Origin: an uncultured Nitrospira sp.
GTDB lineage: Bacteria; Nitrospirota; Nitrospiria; Nitrospirales; Nitrospiraceae
Direction: 5' to 3'
DNA length: 36,506 nucleotides
Assembly (NCBI GenBank): GCA_902500715.1
Contig: CABVRO010000023.1
Span: 1-36,506, forward strand
Made by a program: the position numbers and the translations under genes. Below the pieces are notes generated by a model. The model saw only the letters and a program-made list of their open reading frames with translations. It ran no database searches and had not been told where the DNA came from. The stretch's first letter is position 1. Each line of letters starts with the position of its first letter. This document shows positions 8,336 through 15,445 of this stretch, in pieces.

Positions 8336-8364
8336 ACAATAGTCAAGCGTGTGGATTTTGGCAA
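8336..8364 (-). promoter_or_regulatory. Desaturase promoter, placed for a leaderless mRNA
   Basis: On the minus strand TTGCCA (8359-8364) and TATTGT (8336-8341) are separated by 17 bases. The -10 box ends six bases before the desaturase ATG, so transcription would begin at or next to the start codon. Confidence 0.55.
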
Positions 8365-8457
8365 GTGTCTGGTCGACGCCGTACGGTCGGTGGACCGCAA
8401 ATTTGTTCTGGCCGCTCTCGCCTGGGGCCGGCGATGGCCGGCCGTCAACGGTTTTCC

Positions 8458-8635
8458 TAGCCCGGATTATTCATGAATGCCTCGCGAGGCGTGTGAGACC
8501 GAAGCCCGCCGGGGCTTCTCGCGCGTGAGGCCGACGCAGGCGTACTGGCAGTCTGTCGAGGAGGCCGAGCGAGAACAGCCTCGCCGAGCGAGAGGATCGG
8601 AAGACGGAGCGGGCGGTCATGAATAGTCCGGGCTA
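8458..8635. repeat. MITE-like inverted-repeat element, copy A
   Basis: A 178-bp non-coding element with terminal inverted repeats TAGCCCGGATTATTCATGA at the left and, inverted at the right, the same sequence with a single change. It is bounded by TA at both ends. Inside are a 12-bp palindrome (8479-8490) and a hairpin with arms GAAGCCC and GGGCTTC (8501-8518). It resembles copy B along its whole length, while copy C shares the ends but little of the interior. It lies between the desaturase promoter and the decayed cysteine-rich gene. No transposase is in the window, so movement, if any, would rely on an enzyme from elsewhere. Confidence 0.85.
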
Positions 8636-8741
8636 GGGAGGCGTTGAGTCACTGTGTCGGTAACAGGCTCCGCACGCAGTCATCGTGGGTGTGGAAGGAG
8701 AGTGGACCCCGTGGAGTCATGTATTTCTGAAAGGGGGAAGT

Positions 8742-9098
8742 ATGTGCGTAGATTGTGGGGCACTAAGAAAGGCGATGGGGATTGTGGTCTTGAGCGAACT
8801 GGCGGTCGAAGTCTGTGGCCTCTACAAACCCGCCTGATCGGCATCCGATCCGGCAACGGCAGCTGGTCAGGACCAATCCACCGCTCCGCCCGAGTCTTCC
8901 GGCAGGCTAGGAGCTGGGGCGGAGGAAAAGGGCTTTGGAGGCCATCGCATGCGGCAGGCCTGCGCCGAAGATGTGAAATAACTCTGCTCGGGGGGCAAAG
9001 CGGGAGAAGGGCGAATCGCTCAGTGCTTGAAGGCCCATGCCGCGGAACTCTCGCAAACCTGCTCCGAAATGATCCGTCAACGCGGCAAGCGCCGGTAG
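8742..9098 (+). pseudogene. Decayed secreted cysteine-rich-repeat (GLG1-like) protein
   Basis: One reading frame of 119 codons, with a good GGGGGA site before its ATG, is broken by two in-frame stops: TGA at 8835-8837 and TAA at 8979-8981. It encodes a basic start and a hydrophobic stretch like a signal peptide (KAMGIVVLSELAV), an Ala/Pro-rich linker, then QACAEDVK, the TAA, LCSGGKAGEGRIAQCLKAH and AAELSQTCSEMIRQRGKRR, ending at a TAG. The spacing of cysteines (C-x3-D, LC, CLKAH, LS-x2-C) matches the cysteine-rich GLG1 repeat. The stops are of two types, so one recoding mechanism would not explain both. An intact relative begins at 36001. The signal peptide and linker are less certain than the repeat. 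Confidence 0.7.
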
Positions 9099-9125
9099 AT
9101 GCCTCTGGCTTGGGGGGGCGGATGG

Positions 9126-9182
9126 AAAAGAGATGCCGGGAAGAGAGTGATCGGTCAGGTCACGTCCGGCGCCGTCTCTTTT
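9126..9182 (+). terminator. Foldback structure, possible terminator
   Basis: AAAAGAGA (9126-9133) pairs with TCTCTTTT (9175-9182); inside, GCCGG pairs with CCGGC and GTGA with TCAC. The outer arm supplies the only T-run, so termination is possible on the plus strand but not certain. Confidence 0.35.
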
Positions 9183-9273
9183 GGTTCCGTTGCGCACGGT
9201 TGGTTTTCTTAATTTATTTTTCGAACCGGCGCAGGTGCGATACAGTGGCCATATTACATACGGGAGGGTACGT

Positions 9274-9654
9274 ATGGATGGCACTACGGGACAGGGACAG
9301 TTCTCCGTCGATTTGCGGCAGCATCCGCGTTTGCGCGTCTCGGCACCGTTCGTCTGTTCCTTTTCCCGCCTAGGCTTGGCTAAATGGCTTGGGCGCGGGG
9401 GGGACGGCATCGGGGTCGTGTTCGATGTGTCGATGCGAGGGGCCAAAGTGATGAGTGAGTCCGGTATTCAGCGCGGCGACAGGGTCTCGGTGACGCTTGC
9501 TTTGCCCAATCAGGTATCGCCGATGACAGTGGAGGAAGCGACGGTGCGCTGGGAGAGAGAGCAGGTATACGGATTGGAGTTCGTCGACCTGTCGCCGGTG
9601 GCCGAGATGCGCCTTCGAAAGTTCATTACCATCGCGACTAAGCCTGGGTCCTGA
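9274..9654 (+). CDS. PilZ domain protein 1
   Basis: A stand-alone PilZ domain of 126 residues, the main small receptor fold for cyclic di-GMP. The two binding signatures are present: RxxxR as RQHPR (Arg15, Arg19) and D/NxSxxG as DVSMRG (Asp51-Gly56). The ATG at 9274 is chosen because GGGAGG lies seven bases upstream; a longer frame opening at 9181 has no such site. An insert between the two signatures (about residues 30-45) is longer than in a minimal PilZ. No output domain is attached, so it would act by binding a partner. Two similar proteins follow at 10941 and 11367. Confidence 0.88.
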   Translation: MDGTTGQGQFSVDLRQHPRLRVSAPFVCSFSRLGLAKWLGRGGDGIGVVFDVSMRGAKVMSESGIQRGDRVSVTLALPNQVSPMTVEEATVRWEREQVYGLEFVDLSPVAEMRLRKFITIATKPGS

Positions 9655-9668
9655 CCGCATGTTGCGGG

Positions 9669-9693
9669 AATTCGCTCGGCGCGGTAGAGCGAA
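9669..9693. other. Perfect 8-bp hairpin after PilZ gene 1
   Basis: ATTCGCTC (9669-9676) and GAGCGAAT (9686-9693) enclose a nine-base loop, 15 bases after the stop codon. No T-run follows, so it may be a factor-dependent terminator, an mRNA-stabilising hairpin or an operator. Confidence 0.4.
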
Positions 9694-9809
9694 TACGCAC
9701 TGAACTGCGCAGAGCCCCCATTGGGTCGGCATTGCGGACCTGGTGCGTCGATCCCAACCGCTTCCTCTCGCCAGCTCCCGTTGTGGCGTTTCCCCGCATC
9801 GCTTCGAGA

Positions 9810-9838
9810 TTGCGCTCGCCGCTCCGTTTCCCTACAAT
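9810..9838 (+). promoter_or_regulatory. Promoter of the LpxL-type acyltransferase gene
   Basis: TTGCGC (9810-9815) and TACAAT (9833-9838) are 17 bases apart. Transcription would start about 11 bases before the ATG at 9856, leaving almost no leader and no ribosome binding site. Confidence 0.55.
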
Positions 9839-9855
9839 GGCTTCCCCATTCGGCC

Positions 9856-10794
9856 ATGTCCAGTACGAATACACGAAAGAGGCGGCAGCGGCCGCATAGT
9901 TCCTACCATCCGCTGTATTGGCCGACGTGGATCGGCCTGGGATTATTTCGCCTGCTATCCCTGCTCCCCTATCGCTGGCAACTCGCATTCGGACGGCAAT
10001 GCGGGCGCCTGCTGCATGGTTTATTGACCAAGCGGCGCGATATCGTCCGGGTGAACTTGGCCGTGTGTTTTCCTCAGCAGGAACCCGCTGAGCGCAACCA
10101 GGTCGCGCTCCATTGCTTCGAGTCCATGGGAATGGGGGTGTTGGAGATCGCGATGGCCTGGTGGGCGAAGGATCCTCGCACCCATTGCGAGTGCACCATC
10201 AAGGGATTGGAGCATATCCGCGATGCGCTCCGTCAGGGGCGAGGCGTGTTGCTCTGCGGCGCCCACTTGCATGCGGCGGAACTGGCCGGTCGGTTCATGG
10301 CGCTGGAGCAGCCGGTGGCGATCGTCTATCGTCCGCAGAACGATGTGGTCGCCGAAACTGTCGCGAATCGATGCCGGAGCCGGTACTACTCCGAGTTGAT
10401 TCAGCACCGGGATATGCGAGGAATCCTGCGGGCCTTAGCCAGGAATCAGGTGGTGTGGTATGCCCCGGATATCGACGCAGGCTCCAAGCGCAGCGTCTTT
10501 GCCCCGTTTTTCGGTGTACAGGCCGCGTCCTTGACAGCTACGTCGCGATTGGCGAAGGTCAGCGGAGCCGCGTTGGTGCCCTGCTTTTACTATCGAAGAG
10601 CCGATGGATCCGGCTATGACATTGAAGTAGGGCCGGCGCTCGAGCGCTTTCCCTCCGGTGAAATGGTGGAGGATGCCACACGCATTAATCGGCTGATCGA
10701 AGGTGCGGTGCGTCGAGTTCCAGAACAATACTTCTGGCAGCATCGCCGCTTCAAGAGCCGTCCTCCCGGTGAGCCGCCGATCTATCGCCGCTAA
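9856..10794 (+). CDS. lpxL: LpxL/HtrB-family Kdo2-lipid A lauroyl acyltransferase
   Basis: Adds a secondary acyl chain to a lipid A precursor at the cytoplasmic face of the inner membrane. The 312-residue protein has an N-terminal hydrophobic anchor (about residues 24-40), the catalytic HxxxxE motif within GAHLHAAEL (His137, Glu142), the YRPQND region near residue 156, the IDAGSKRSVFAPFFG block and the family's C-terminal signature VPEQYFWQHRRFKSRPPGE. Length matches the family (about 300-310). The ATG at 9856 is chosen over upstream in-frame starts because the basic stretch and anchor follow it and a promoter lies just ahead. Whether it transfers laurate or another acyl group is unknown. It sits between two PilZ genes. 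Confidence 0.9.
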   Translation: MSSTNTRKRRQRPHSSYHPLYWPTWIGLGLFRLLSLLPYRWQLAFGRQCGRLLHGLLTKRRDIVRVNLAVCFPQQEPAERNQVALHCFESMGMGVLEIAMAWWAKDPRTHCECTIKGLEHIRDALRQGRGVLLCGAHLHAAELAGRFMALEQPVAIVYRPQNDVVAETVANRCRSRYYSELIQHRDMRGILRALARNQVVWYAPDIDAGSKRSVFAPFFGVQAASLTATSRLAKVSGAALVPCFYYRRADGSGYDIEVGPALERFPSGEMVEDATRINRLIEGAVRRVPEQYFWQHRRFKSRPPGEPPIYRR

Positions 10795-10940
10795 GTTGCT
10801 GTCCATCAATGCTGTCGGGCGGTCGTGCGTATTCGACACGAGGCTTTGGCAAAATGACGAGAAGTATTCGGCGTCTTCCGCTCCTTGCGCTATACTGACT
10901 CTGGCTGAATGTCGTGCACGATCGCACCATCCGCTCCGCC

Positions 10941-11315
10941 ATGGATCAATCCAACAACCTCTCTTCTGCGCGCATTGAACTCCGGCAACACCAGCGCTGC
11001 GTTGTGCTCCCGACCTGCCTGCTCTCCTTCGCACCCTTTGCGCCGACCATCAGTTTTAACGGTGATGCAGAAGGTGAAGGCATCGTCATCAACCTGTCCG
11101 CCGGCGGGTGCAAAATCAGCAGCGACGCAGGTGTGACTGTGGGCGATGCGATGTCGTTGATCATTCTCCTTCCGGGGGAAATATGCCCGACTACCATTGA
11201 TCTGGCCCTGGTGCGATGGGAGCGTGATTTGCATTTTGGTGTGGAATTTGTGTCCATGGGGACAACCGAACTTACTCGGATCCGTCGGTTTCTCGCATCC
11301 ACCCGTTCCGAATAG
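10941..11315 (+). CDS. PilZ domain protein 2
   Basis: A 124-residue single PilZ domain. RQHQR (Arg15, Arg19) sits at the same position as in protein 1, and the second signature is NLSAGG, the Asn version of the motif. The C-terminal half (LVRWERDLHFGVEFV) closely parallels TVRWEREQVYGLEFV in protein 1, so the two look like paralogues. The ATG at 10941 is likely; a GTG at 10914 would add nine residues. A TATACT at 10891-10896 could be the -10 box but has no good -35. PilZ gene 3 follows after 51 bases and is probably cotranscribed. Confidence 0.87.
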   Translation: MDQSNNLSSARIELRQHQRCVVLPTCLLSFAPFAPTISFNGDAEGEGIVINLSAGGCKISSDAGVTVGDAMSLIILLPGEICPTTIDLALVRWERDLHFGVEFVSMGTTELTRIRRFLASTRSE

Positions 11316-11366
11316 GACCGGCATCGGGGCCGATGAAGCTGCGGAGGAGCTGAGAAAGGAGCGCAG

Positions 11367-11699
11367 GTGGAACAGGTGAAAACGCCGAGAAAATCTCGCC
11401 GGGTCGCAACCGATTGCCGGCTGGAATTTACCGGAGAAGATGAGATAGTCGGGGAGGCGGAGGTGCTGGATGTGTCCTCGACCGGCTGTATGGCTAAGTC
11501 GGAGAGCCGGATCCAACCGGGACTGCAGATGAAGGTGTCTTTATTTCTATCGGACGGGCATAATTGGCCGGTCCGAGTGGATGAAGCCGTGGTTCGATGG
11601 GCGCGAGGCGGGGAGTTCGGTGTGGAGTTTCTGGCGATGCGCCCTGCCCAACTCCAGCGCATCCAGCAGTTCGTCATCAAGGCCAGGCCGTTGTCATAG
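11367..11699 (+). CDS. PilZ domain protein 3
   Basis: A 110-residue single PilZ domain with RKSRR (Arg8, Arg12) as the RxxxR motif and DVSSTG as the second signature. The end (VVRWARGGEFGVEFLAM) again parallels the other two. It starts with GTG at 11367, supported by AAAGGAG seven bases upstream. It is the shortest of the three and lacks the extra N-terminal residues. Its partner is unknown; the mla genes begin about 220 bases later with their own promoter. Confidence 0.87.
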   Translation: MEQVKTPRKSRRVATDCRLEFTGEDEIVGEAEVLDVSSTGCMAKSESRIQPGLQMKVSLFLSDGHNWPVRVDEAVVRWARGGEFGVEFLAMRPAQLQRIQQFVIKARPLS

Positions 11700-11819
11700 G
11701 CCTCGTACAACGTTCCTCCTTCCTGTTGTTGCTCCGCCGCTATTTGTCCACGCTGACCAGCCCACACGGCATCTCCTCTCGCCTGCGCCGGTTCGAGACG
11801 TCGCCGGCAGGGCGACTCA

Positions 11820-11849
11820 TTGCTTTGTTTCCGATCCTTCCCCTACAAT
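11820..11849 (+). promoter_or_regulatory. Promoter of the mlaEFD operon
   Basis: TTGCTT (11820-11825) and TACAAT (11844-11849) are 18 bases apart. The expected start near 11856 lies nine bases before the ATG of a short leader frame (11865-11924). Confidence 0.5.
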
Positions 11850-11864
11850 TTCGCGGGATCCCAC

Positions 11865-11924
11865 ATGAATATTGGCTCGGCCCGACGGTGTTGCTCCATG
11901 AAAAAGGCGGCTCACAACGCATGA
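11865..11924 (+). CDS. Possible 19-residue leader peptide coupled to mlaE
   Basis: A 20-codon frame begins at the first ATG after the predicted mlaE transcription start and ends in a TGA that overlaps the mlaE ATG as ATGA. The peptide is basic with two adjacent cysteines (ARRCCSMKK). Translation to the overlap would bring ribosomes to the mlaE start. There is no evidence beyond position and overlap, and it could be chance. Confidence 0.25.
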   Translation: MNIGSARRCCSMKKAAHNA

Positions 11925-12700
11925 TCGAGTGGGTGGGGCGCAAGGCCATCGCGGGGTATACGTACCTGGCGGCGCTGGCGACACTCTTTACGCAAGCCGT
12001 GCTGGACCTCGTGCTCCCCACACGCCAAGGCCGTGGGGAGACGCGGCGGGTACTCGTCAGGCAGATTCTGTTCACGGGGGTCGATGCGTTGCCCGTGACG
12101 ACCGTCATCGCGCTCCTGCTCGGCATCATCATTGTCACGCAGGCCGGGACACAGCTTCCGCGGCTCGGGGCCGGTGGACTAGTGGGGAACATCATCGTGG
12201 TGACCGTCATTCGCGAACTGGGCCCGTTGATCACGGCGTTCATTGTGGTCGGACGGTCAGGCACGGCCATCGCGACCGAGTTGGGCAACATGTCCGTGAC
12301 ACGCGAGGTCGTGGCGCTCCGGCTCATGGGGATTTCCATCAGCCGATTTGTCATTATGCCTCGTATGGTCGGTATGGTGCTCTCGATGCTCTGTCTGACG
12401 CTGTATTTCGATGTGGTGGCGGTATTGGGGGGCTATCTCATCGCCGACGCGCAACTGACCATTCCGTTTTATGCGTTCGTCGAGAGCATCACGAAGGCGT
12501 TGTCGACGACGGATGTCCTGATGACGGCCATCAAAGGATTGTCATTCGGGTCGGCCGTGGCGGCCATCTGTTGTTACCATGGCCTGGCTGTCCGGTCCTC
12601 CTTTACCGAAGTGCCGCAGCAAACGACCCGGGCGATGATCAATTCATTTGTCCTCTGTCTGCTGATCGATGTCGTGGTCACGGTGCCGTTGTACCTATGA
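11921..12700 (+). CDS. mlaE: MlaE-family lipid ABC transporter permease
   Basis: The inner-membrane permease of the Mla phospholipid transport complex. The 259-residue protein has about five to six membrane segments and the family core: GxDALPVTTVIALLLG near residue 53, IRELGPLITAFIVVGRSG near residue 97, AIATELGNMSVTREVVALRLMGI near residue 113, and the final membrane segments to the C-terminus. Length equals E. coli MlaE (260). The ATG at 11921 is chosen because the amphipathic start (MIEWVGRKAI) matches the family; an AAGGCGG lies about ten bases upstream. The stop overlaps the mlaF start by four bases, so the two are translationally coupled. Confidence 0.92.
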   Translation: MIEWVGRKAIAGYTYLAALATLFTQAVLDLVLPTRQGRGETRRVLVRQILFTGVDALPVTTVIALLLGIIIVTQAGTQLPRLGAGGLVGNIIVVTVIRELGPLITAFIVVGRSGTAIATELGNMSVTREVVALRLMGISISRFVIMPRMVGMVLSMLCLTLYFDVVAVLGGYLIADAQLTIPFYAFVESITKALSTTDVLMTAIKGLSFGSAVAAICCYHGLAVRSSFTEVPQQTTRAMINSFVLCLLIDVVVTVPLYL

Positions 12701-13428
12701 ATGAGGCAGCCCTCCTGCTGGAGCAGGTCCGGACGCCGATGGCGGGCAGTCCTCACGTCCTCGATGTCGATCTGCGGGTTGCCGCGGGCGAGTTCGTCGC
12801 GCTGGTGGGTCCGAGCCGCTCCGGGAAAAGCCTGGTGATCGAGTTGGCTGCGGGGTTGGCGCGACCGGAAGCAGGTCGTGTCGTTCTTTTGGGGCATGAG
12901 TGGAACGACGCCTTGGAGAGTGAGCAGACTGCCGTGCGGCTTCGAGTGGGGACTGTGCTGCAACAACCGGGGTTGTTGAGCAATATGACCCTGTTTCATA
13001 ACGTGCTTCTGCCGCTCCGGTACCATCATGGCGCGATGCCGGAGCGGAGCCGGGAGCAAGCTGTGATGGCGCAGCTGGAACGATTAGGCGTCGCACCGAT
13101 GCGAGACCGGTTTCCTGCCGAACTCAATCAAGGCGAAGTACGCAGGGCGGCCATTGCGCGGGCCTTGATATTGGATCCCGCGGTGCTGCTTCTGGACGAT
13201 CCTGTGGCCGGGCTGGATGCCGAGATGGTGTTGATGCTCAAGGCCTGCGTCGAAGAACGCCGCGCTCACCATCCGCTGACCGTGGTCGCGGCCTTGCGTA
13301 CCTTTTCTCCGTTTATCGAAGCCGCGGATCGTCTGGTTGTGCTTCGGGATGGGCGGGTGGTCGCCGCCGGGGATCGGCATGCGGTGGCCGGCGCGGTGCC
13401 CGAGTCGCTCAGAAGGTATGTGCAATAG
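12697..13428 (+). CDS. mlaF: MlaF-like ABC transporter ATPase with degenerate motifs
   Basis: The ATPase expected to power MlaE. The 243-residue protein has an intact Walker A (GPSRSGKS, about residues 37-44) and a Q-loop (TVLQQP). Other motifs are altered: the signature is LNQGE rather than LSGGQ, Walker B ends LLLDDP with Asp where the catalytic Glu is expected, and the H-loop reads VVAALRTF with no histidine where family members have SHD or THD. ATP binding is likely but hydrolysis may be weak or need another subunit. It lies between mlaE (four-base overlap) and mlaD (45 bases later), which leaves little doubt about its partner. The degeneracy was read by eye without a formal alignment. 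Confidence 0.88.
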   Translation: MNEAALLLEQVRTPMAGSPHVLDVDLRVAAGEFVALVGPSRSGKSLVIELAAGLARPEAGRVVLLGHEWNDALESEQTAVRLRVGTVLQQPGLLSNMTLFHNVLLPLRYHHGAMPERSREQAVMAQLERLGVAPMRDRFPAELNQGEVRRAAIARALILDPAVLLLDDPVAGLDAEMVLMLKACVEERRAHHPLTVVAALRTFSPFIEAADRLVVLRDGRVVAAGDRHAVAGAVPESLRRYVQ

Positions 13429-13473
13429 ACCGCGTTCTGTCGATGCGACTCGGCAAGACTGAGGGGTGAGAGG

Positions 13474-14463
13474 ATGCACTATTCACACAGGTTATCCAGC
13501 GTGCGGTTGGCTCAGATTGTCGGCACATTCGTGCTGATTCCCGTCCTGATCCTGGCGGTGGCCGGCTTCTGGATGTCGAGGACGGAGCATCTCTTCGAGC
13601 CGAAGTACCGCTTGATGGCCAGCCTCAGCAAGTCCTACGGTCTCGAGCCGGGCGCGCCGGTTGTCGTATCGGGGATTCGGGTCGGGCGGGTGAAGCAGGT
13701 GGATCTCAACGAGCGCGGAACGGTCGATCTGACGCTGCAACTGTCGGCCCGCTACCAAGAGATGGTGAAGAGCAATTCGGAACTGCATATCACCAAGAGC
13801 GGTGTCGTGGTCGGCCAGACCCAAGTCGAGATCGGGGCGGGAACCGCCAGCAGCCCGGTGTTGACCGACGGCGCGACCATTCGCGCGGTCGAGCCGAGAG
13901 ATATCGGGGACTTGCTCAATGAGGTTGAACCGGTGCTGATGGCAGTGAAGCAGACACTGCTGCGTGTCGAAACCATTACGCAGGACCTGCAGGGCGGGTT
14001 GAAAGCCGGCGGCAAGGCCCTGGAGCAAGTGGCGGTAGCGACGCAGGATTTGCCGGCGGTCGTGGCTTCCGTCCAACGCACCATCGCCTCGGTCGAGCAA
14101 ACGGCCACGGCGCTTCCGGCCATGACCGGCTCAGTTCAGCGCACGTTGGCGGTAGTGGATCGTGTCACGGCAGACATGCAGCGGACCACGAGTCGATTGC
14201 CGGCTATTTTGGACAGTGCTCAATCCACACTCACCAGCGTGAAACGCCTCTCCGATTCCGTGGAGGAAGTGAGCCATGAGCTGCTGCCGGTCGTTCGCAC
14301 GGCGGAGACCACGCTGGCAGACGTCTCCGTTCTGGTGCGTGGTGCAAAGCAGACTTTTCCCTTTAACCGATTCGCGCAGAACGCCGGGCCGGCGCCGAAG
14401 CCGGAGGCTGCCCTGTCACCCACAGCGCCTCCGAGTTTGCGCGGGGATCACGTGCGTCGATGA
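13474..14463 (+). CDS. mlaD: MlaD-type MCE domain protein
   Basis: Substrate-binding subunit of the Mla complex, anchored in the inner membrane with its MCE domain in the periplasm, where it forms a hexameric ring for lipids. The 329-residue protein has one membrane segment (residues 13-33), then the MCE domain (about 45-123) with the typical GLEPGAPVVVSGIRVGRV start and ITKSGVVVGQTQVEIG. After it is a long helical region of repeated Val/Thr/Leu heptads (about 145-290) like the needle-forming MCE proteins, then a Pro/Ala-rich tail. It is much longer than E. coli MlaD (183). A GGGGTGAGAGG stretch precedes the ATG. Its stop overlaps the next gene by four bases. Confidence 0.92.
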   Translation: MHYSHRLSSVRLAQIVGTFVLIPVLILAVAGFWMSRTEHLFEPKYRLMASLSKSYGLEPGAPVVVSGIRVGRVKQVDLNERGTVDLTLQLSARYQEMVKSNSELHITKSGVVVGQTQVEIGAGTASSPVLTDGATIRAVEPRDIGDLLNEVEPVLMAVKQTLLRVETITQDLQGGLKAGGKALEQVAVATQDLPAVVASVQRTIASVEQTATALPAMTGSVQRTLAVVDRVTADMQRTTSRLPAILDSAQSTLTSVKRLSDSVEEVSHELLPVVRTAETTLADVSVLVRGAKQTFPFNRFAQNAGPAPKPEAALSPTAPPSLRGDHVRR

Positions 14464-15416
14464 TCGTAAAGTCGCATGGATGTTTCTCGGGTTTCTGGGG
14501 GATGATATTGTCCCTCTTGCTCGGGTGCGCCGCCGCGCCGCCCCCTCCTTCCGTTCCCGCGCCCAGGCCTCAAAGCCTACAGGTAGACTCCTTGCGCTTA
14601 CAGGGAGATCGTTGGATGATCCGGGGCGATCTGGCACGTGCCGGGGAAGCCTATGAAGAGGCTCGCCGGTTGGCCGAAAGTCTTGATGATGTGAAGGGGC
14701 TCATCGGTGCGCTGAACGATCTGGGGTCTGTTGCGCTTAGCCGTGGGGCCGGGCATGAGGCGATCCGGATTCATGGGCAGGCCGTCTCCCTGGCGCAACA
14801 GTTCGGAGAGGCGGACCCCTTGATCGCTGGTCTCGCATCGTTGGGGGCGGCAGAATATCAAGAGGGACTGACCGAGGTGGCAGGTCGGCGCTATCAGCAG
14901 GCGCTGGATCTTCTTCAGCGGGCAGCAGACCAGCGCACCGAAGCGATCCTCCGGAATAATCTCGGGCTGGTCCGGCAGGCGGCGGGCGATGTCGGACAAG
15001 CAGAACAATTGTTCCGGCAGGCGATGGCTTTGAATCAAGCAGGGGGGAATCTTGAGGCCGAGGCCAGCAACCACGCGAATCTTGGACTGCTGGCTGAAGC
15101 GCGTCACGAGTACGAGGTCGCAGAGCGGGAGTTCGAGCGAGCCCTGGAACTGGACAAGGCTGCGGGGCGTCGAATGGAGATTGCTGCCGATCTCCTGCGG
15201 CTGGGCAGGATTGCTGATCGCCGAGGCTTCCCCGATCGTGCACTGGCCTATTCCGACCGGGCCTACCGTAGTTATCTGGCGCAGGGGAATCAGGCTGAGG
15301 CGATGGCTGCGCTCACTTCTGCGGTGGACTGCGCGAGGAAATCGGGGCGGGCCGATGAGGTTGCGAGGCTGGAGAAGGAGTTGAGCGGGCTGACTCCCTC
15401 CAGGTCTGGCCGGTAG
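14460..15416 (+). CDS. TPR-repeat lipoprotein in the mla operon
   Basis: A 318-residue protein with a lipoprotein signal (lipobox LLLGC near residue 23), a Pro-rich linker, and then tetratricopeptide repeats from about residue 45 to the end; typical helix pairs are GDLARAGEAYEEARRLAE, GDVGQAEQLFRQAMALN and EYEVAEREFERALELDKAAG. TPR repeats bind other proteins. Because its ATG overlaps the mlaD stop (ATGA), it is very likely part of the same operon and may scaffold or link the transporter to the outer membrane; that is inference. It is not one of the standard E. coli Mla proteins, and neither MlaA nor MlaB is seen in the window. Confidence 0.85.
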   Translation: MIVKSHGCFSGFWGMILSLLLGCAAAPPPPSVPAPRPQSLQVDSLRLQGDRWMIRGDLARAGEAYEEARRLAESLDDVKGLIGALNDLGSVALSRGAGHEAIRIHGQAVSLAQQFGEADPLIAGLASLGAAEYQEGLTEVAGRRYQQALDLLQRAADQRTEAILRNNLGLVRQAAGDVGQAEQLFRQAMALNQAGGNLEAEASNHANLGLLAEARHEYEVAEREFERALELDKAAGRRMEIAADLLRLGRIADRRGFPDRALAYSDRAYRSYLAQGNQAEAMAALTSAVDCARKSGRADEVARLEKELSGLTPSRSGR

Positions 15417-15445
15417 GGTGTCTAGCCCTTTCTTGGCCGTCGAGG

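Noticed and set aside
8742..8837. A free-standing 31-residue protein with a good ribosome binding site
   Set aside because: The same frame continues after the TGA into a recognisable linker and cysteine-rich repeat, so it is better explained as the start of a broken gene.
8654..9373. A 239-codon plus-strand open frame
   Set aside because: Composition is rich in Arg, Gly, Ser and Trp as expected of an out-of-frame reading; it overlaps repeat-flanking DNA, the decayed cysteine-rich gene and the PilZ start, and has no domain-like segment.
8907..9446. A 179-codon minus-strand open frame
   Set aside because: It lies antisense to the decayed cysteine-rich gene and to the well-supported PilZ gene 1 and shows no recognisable motif.
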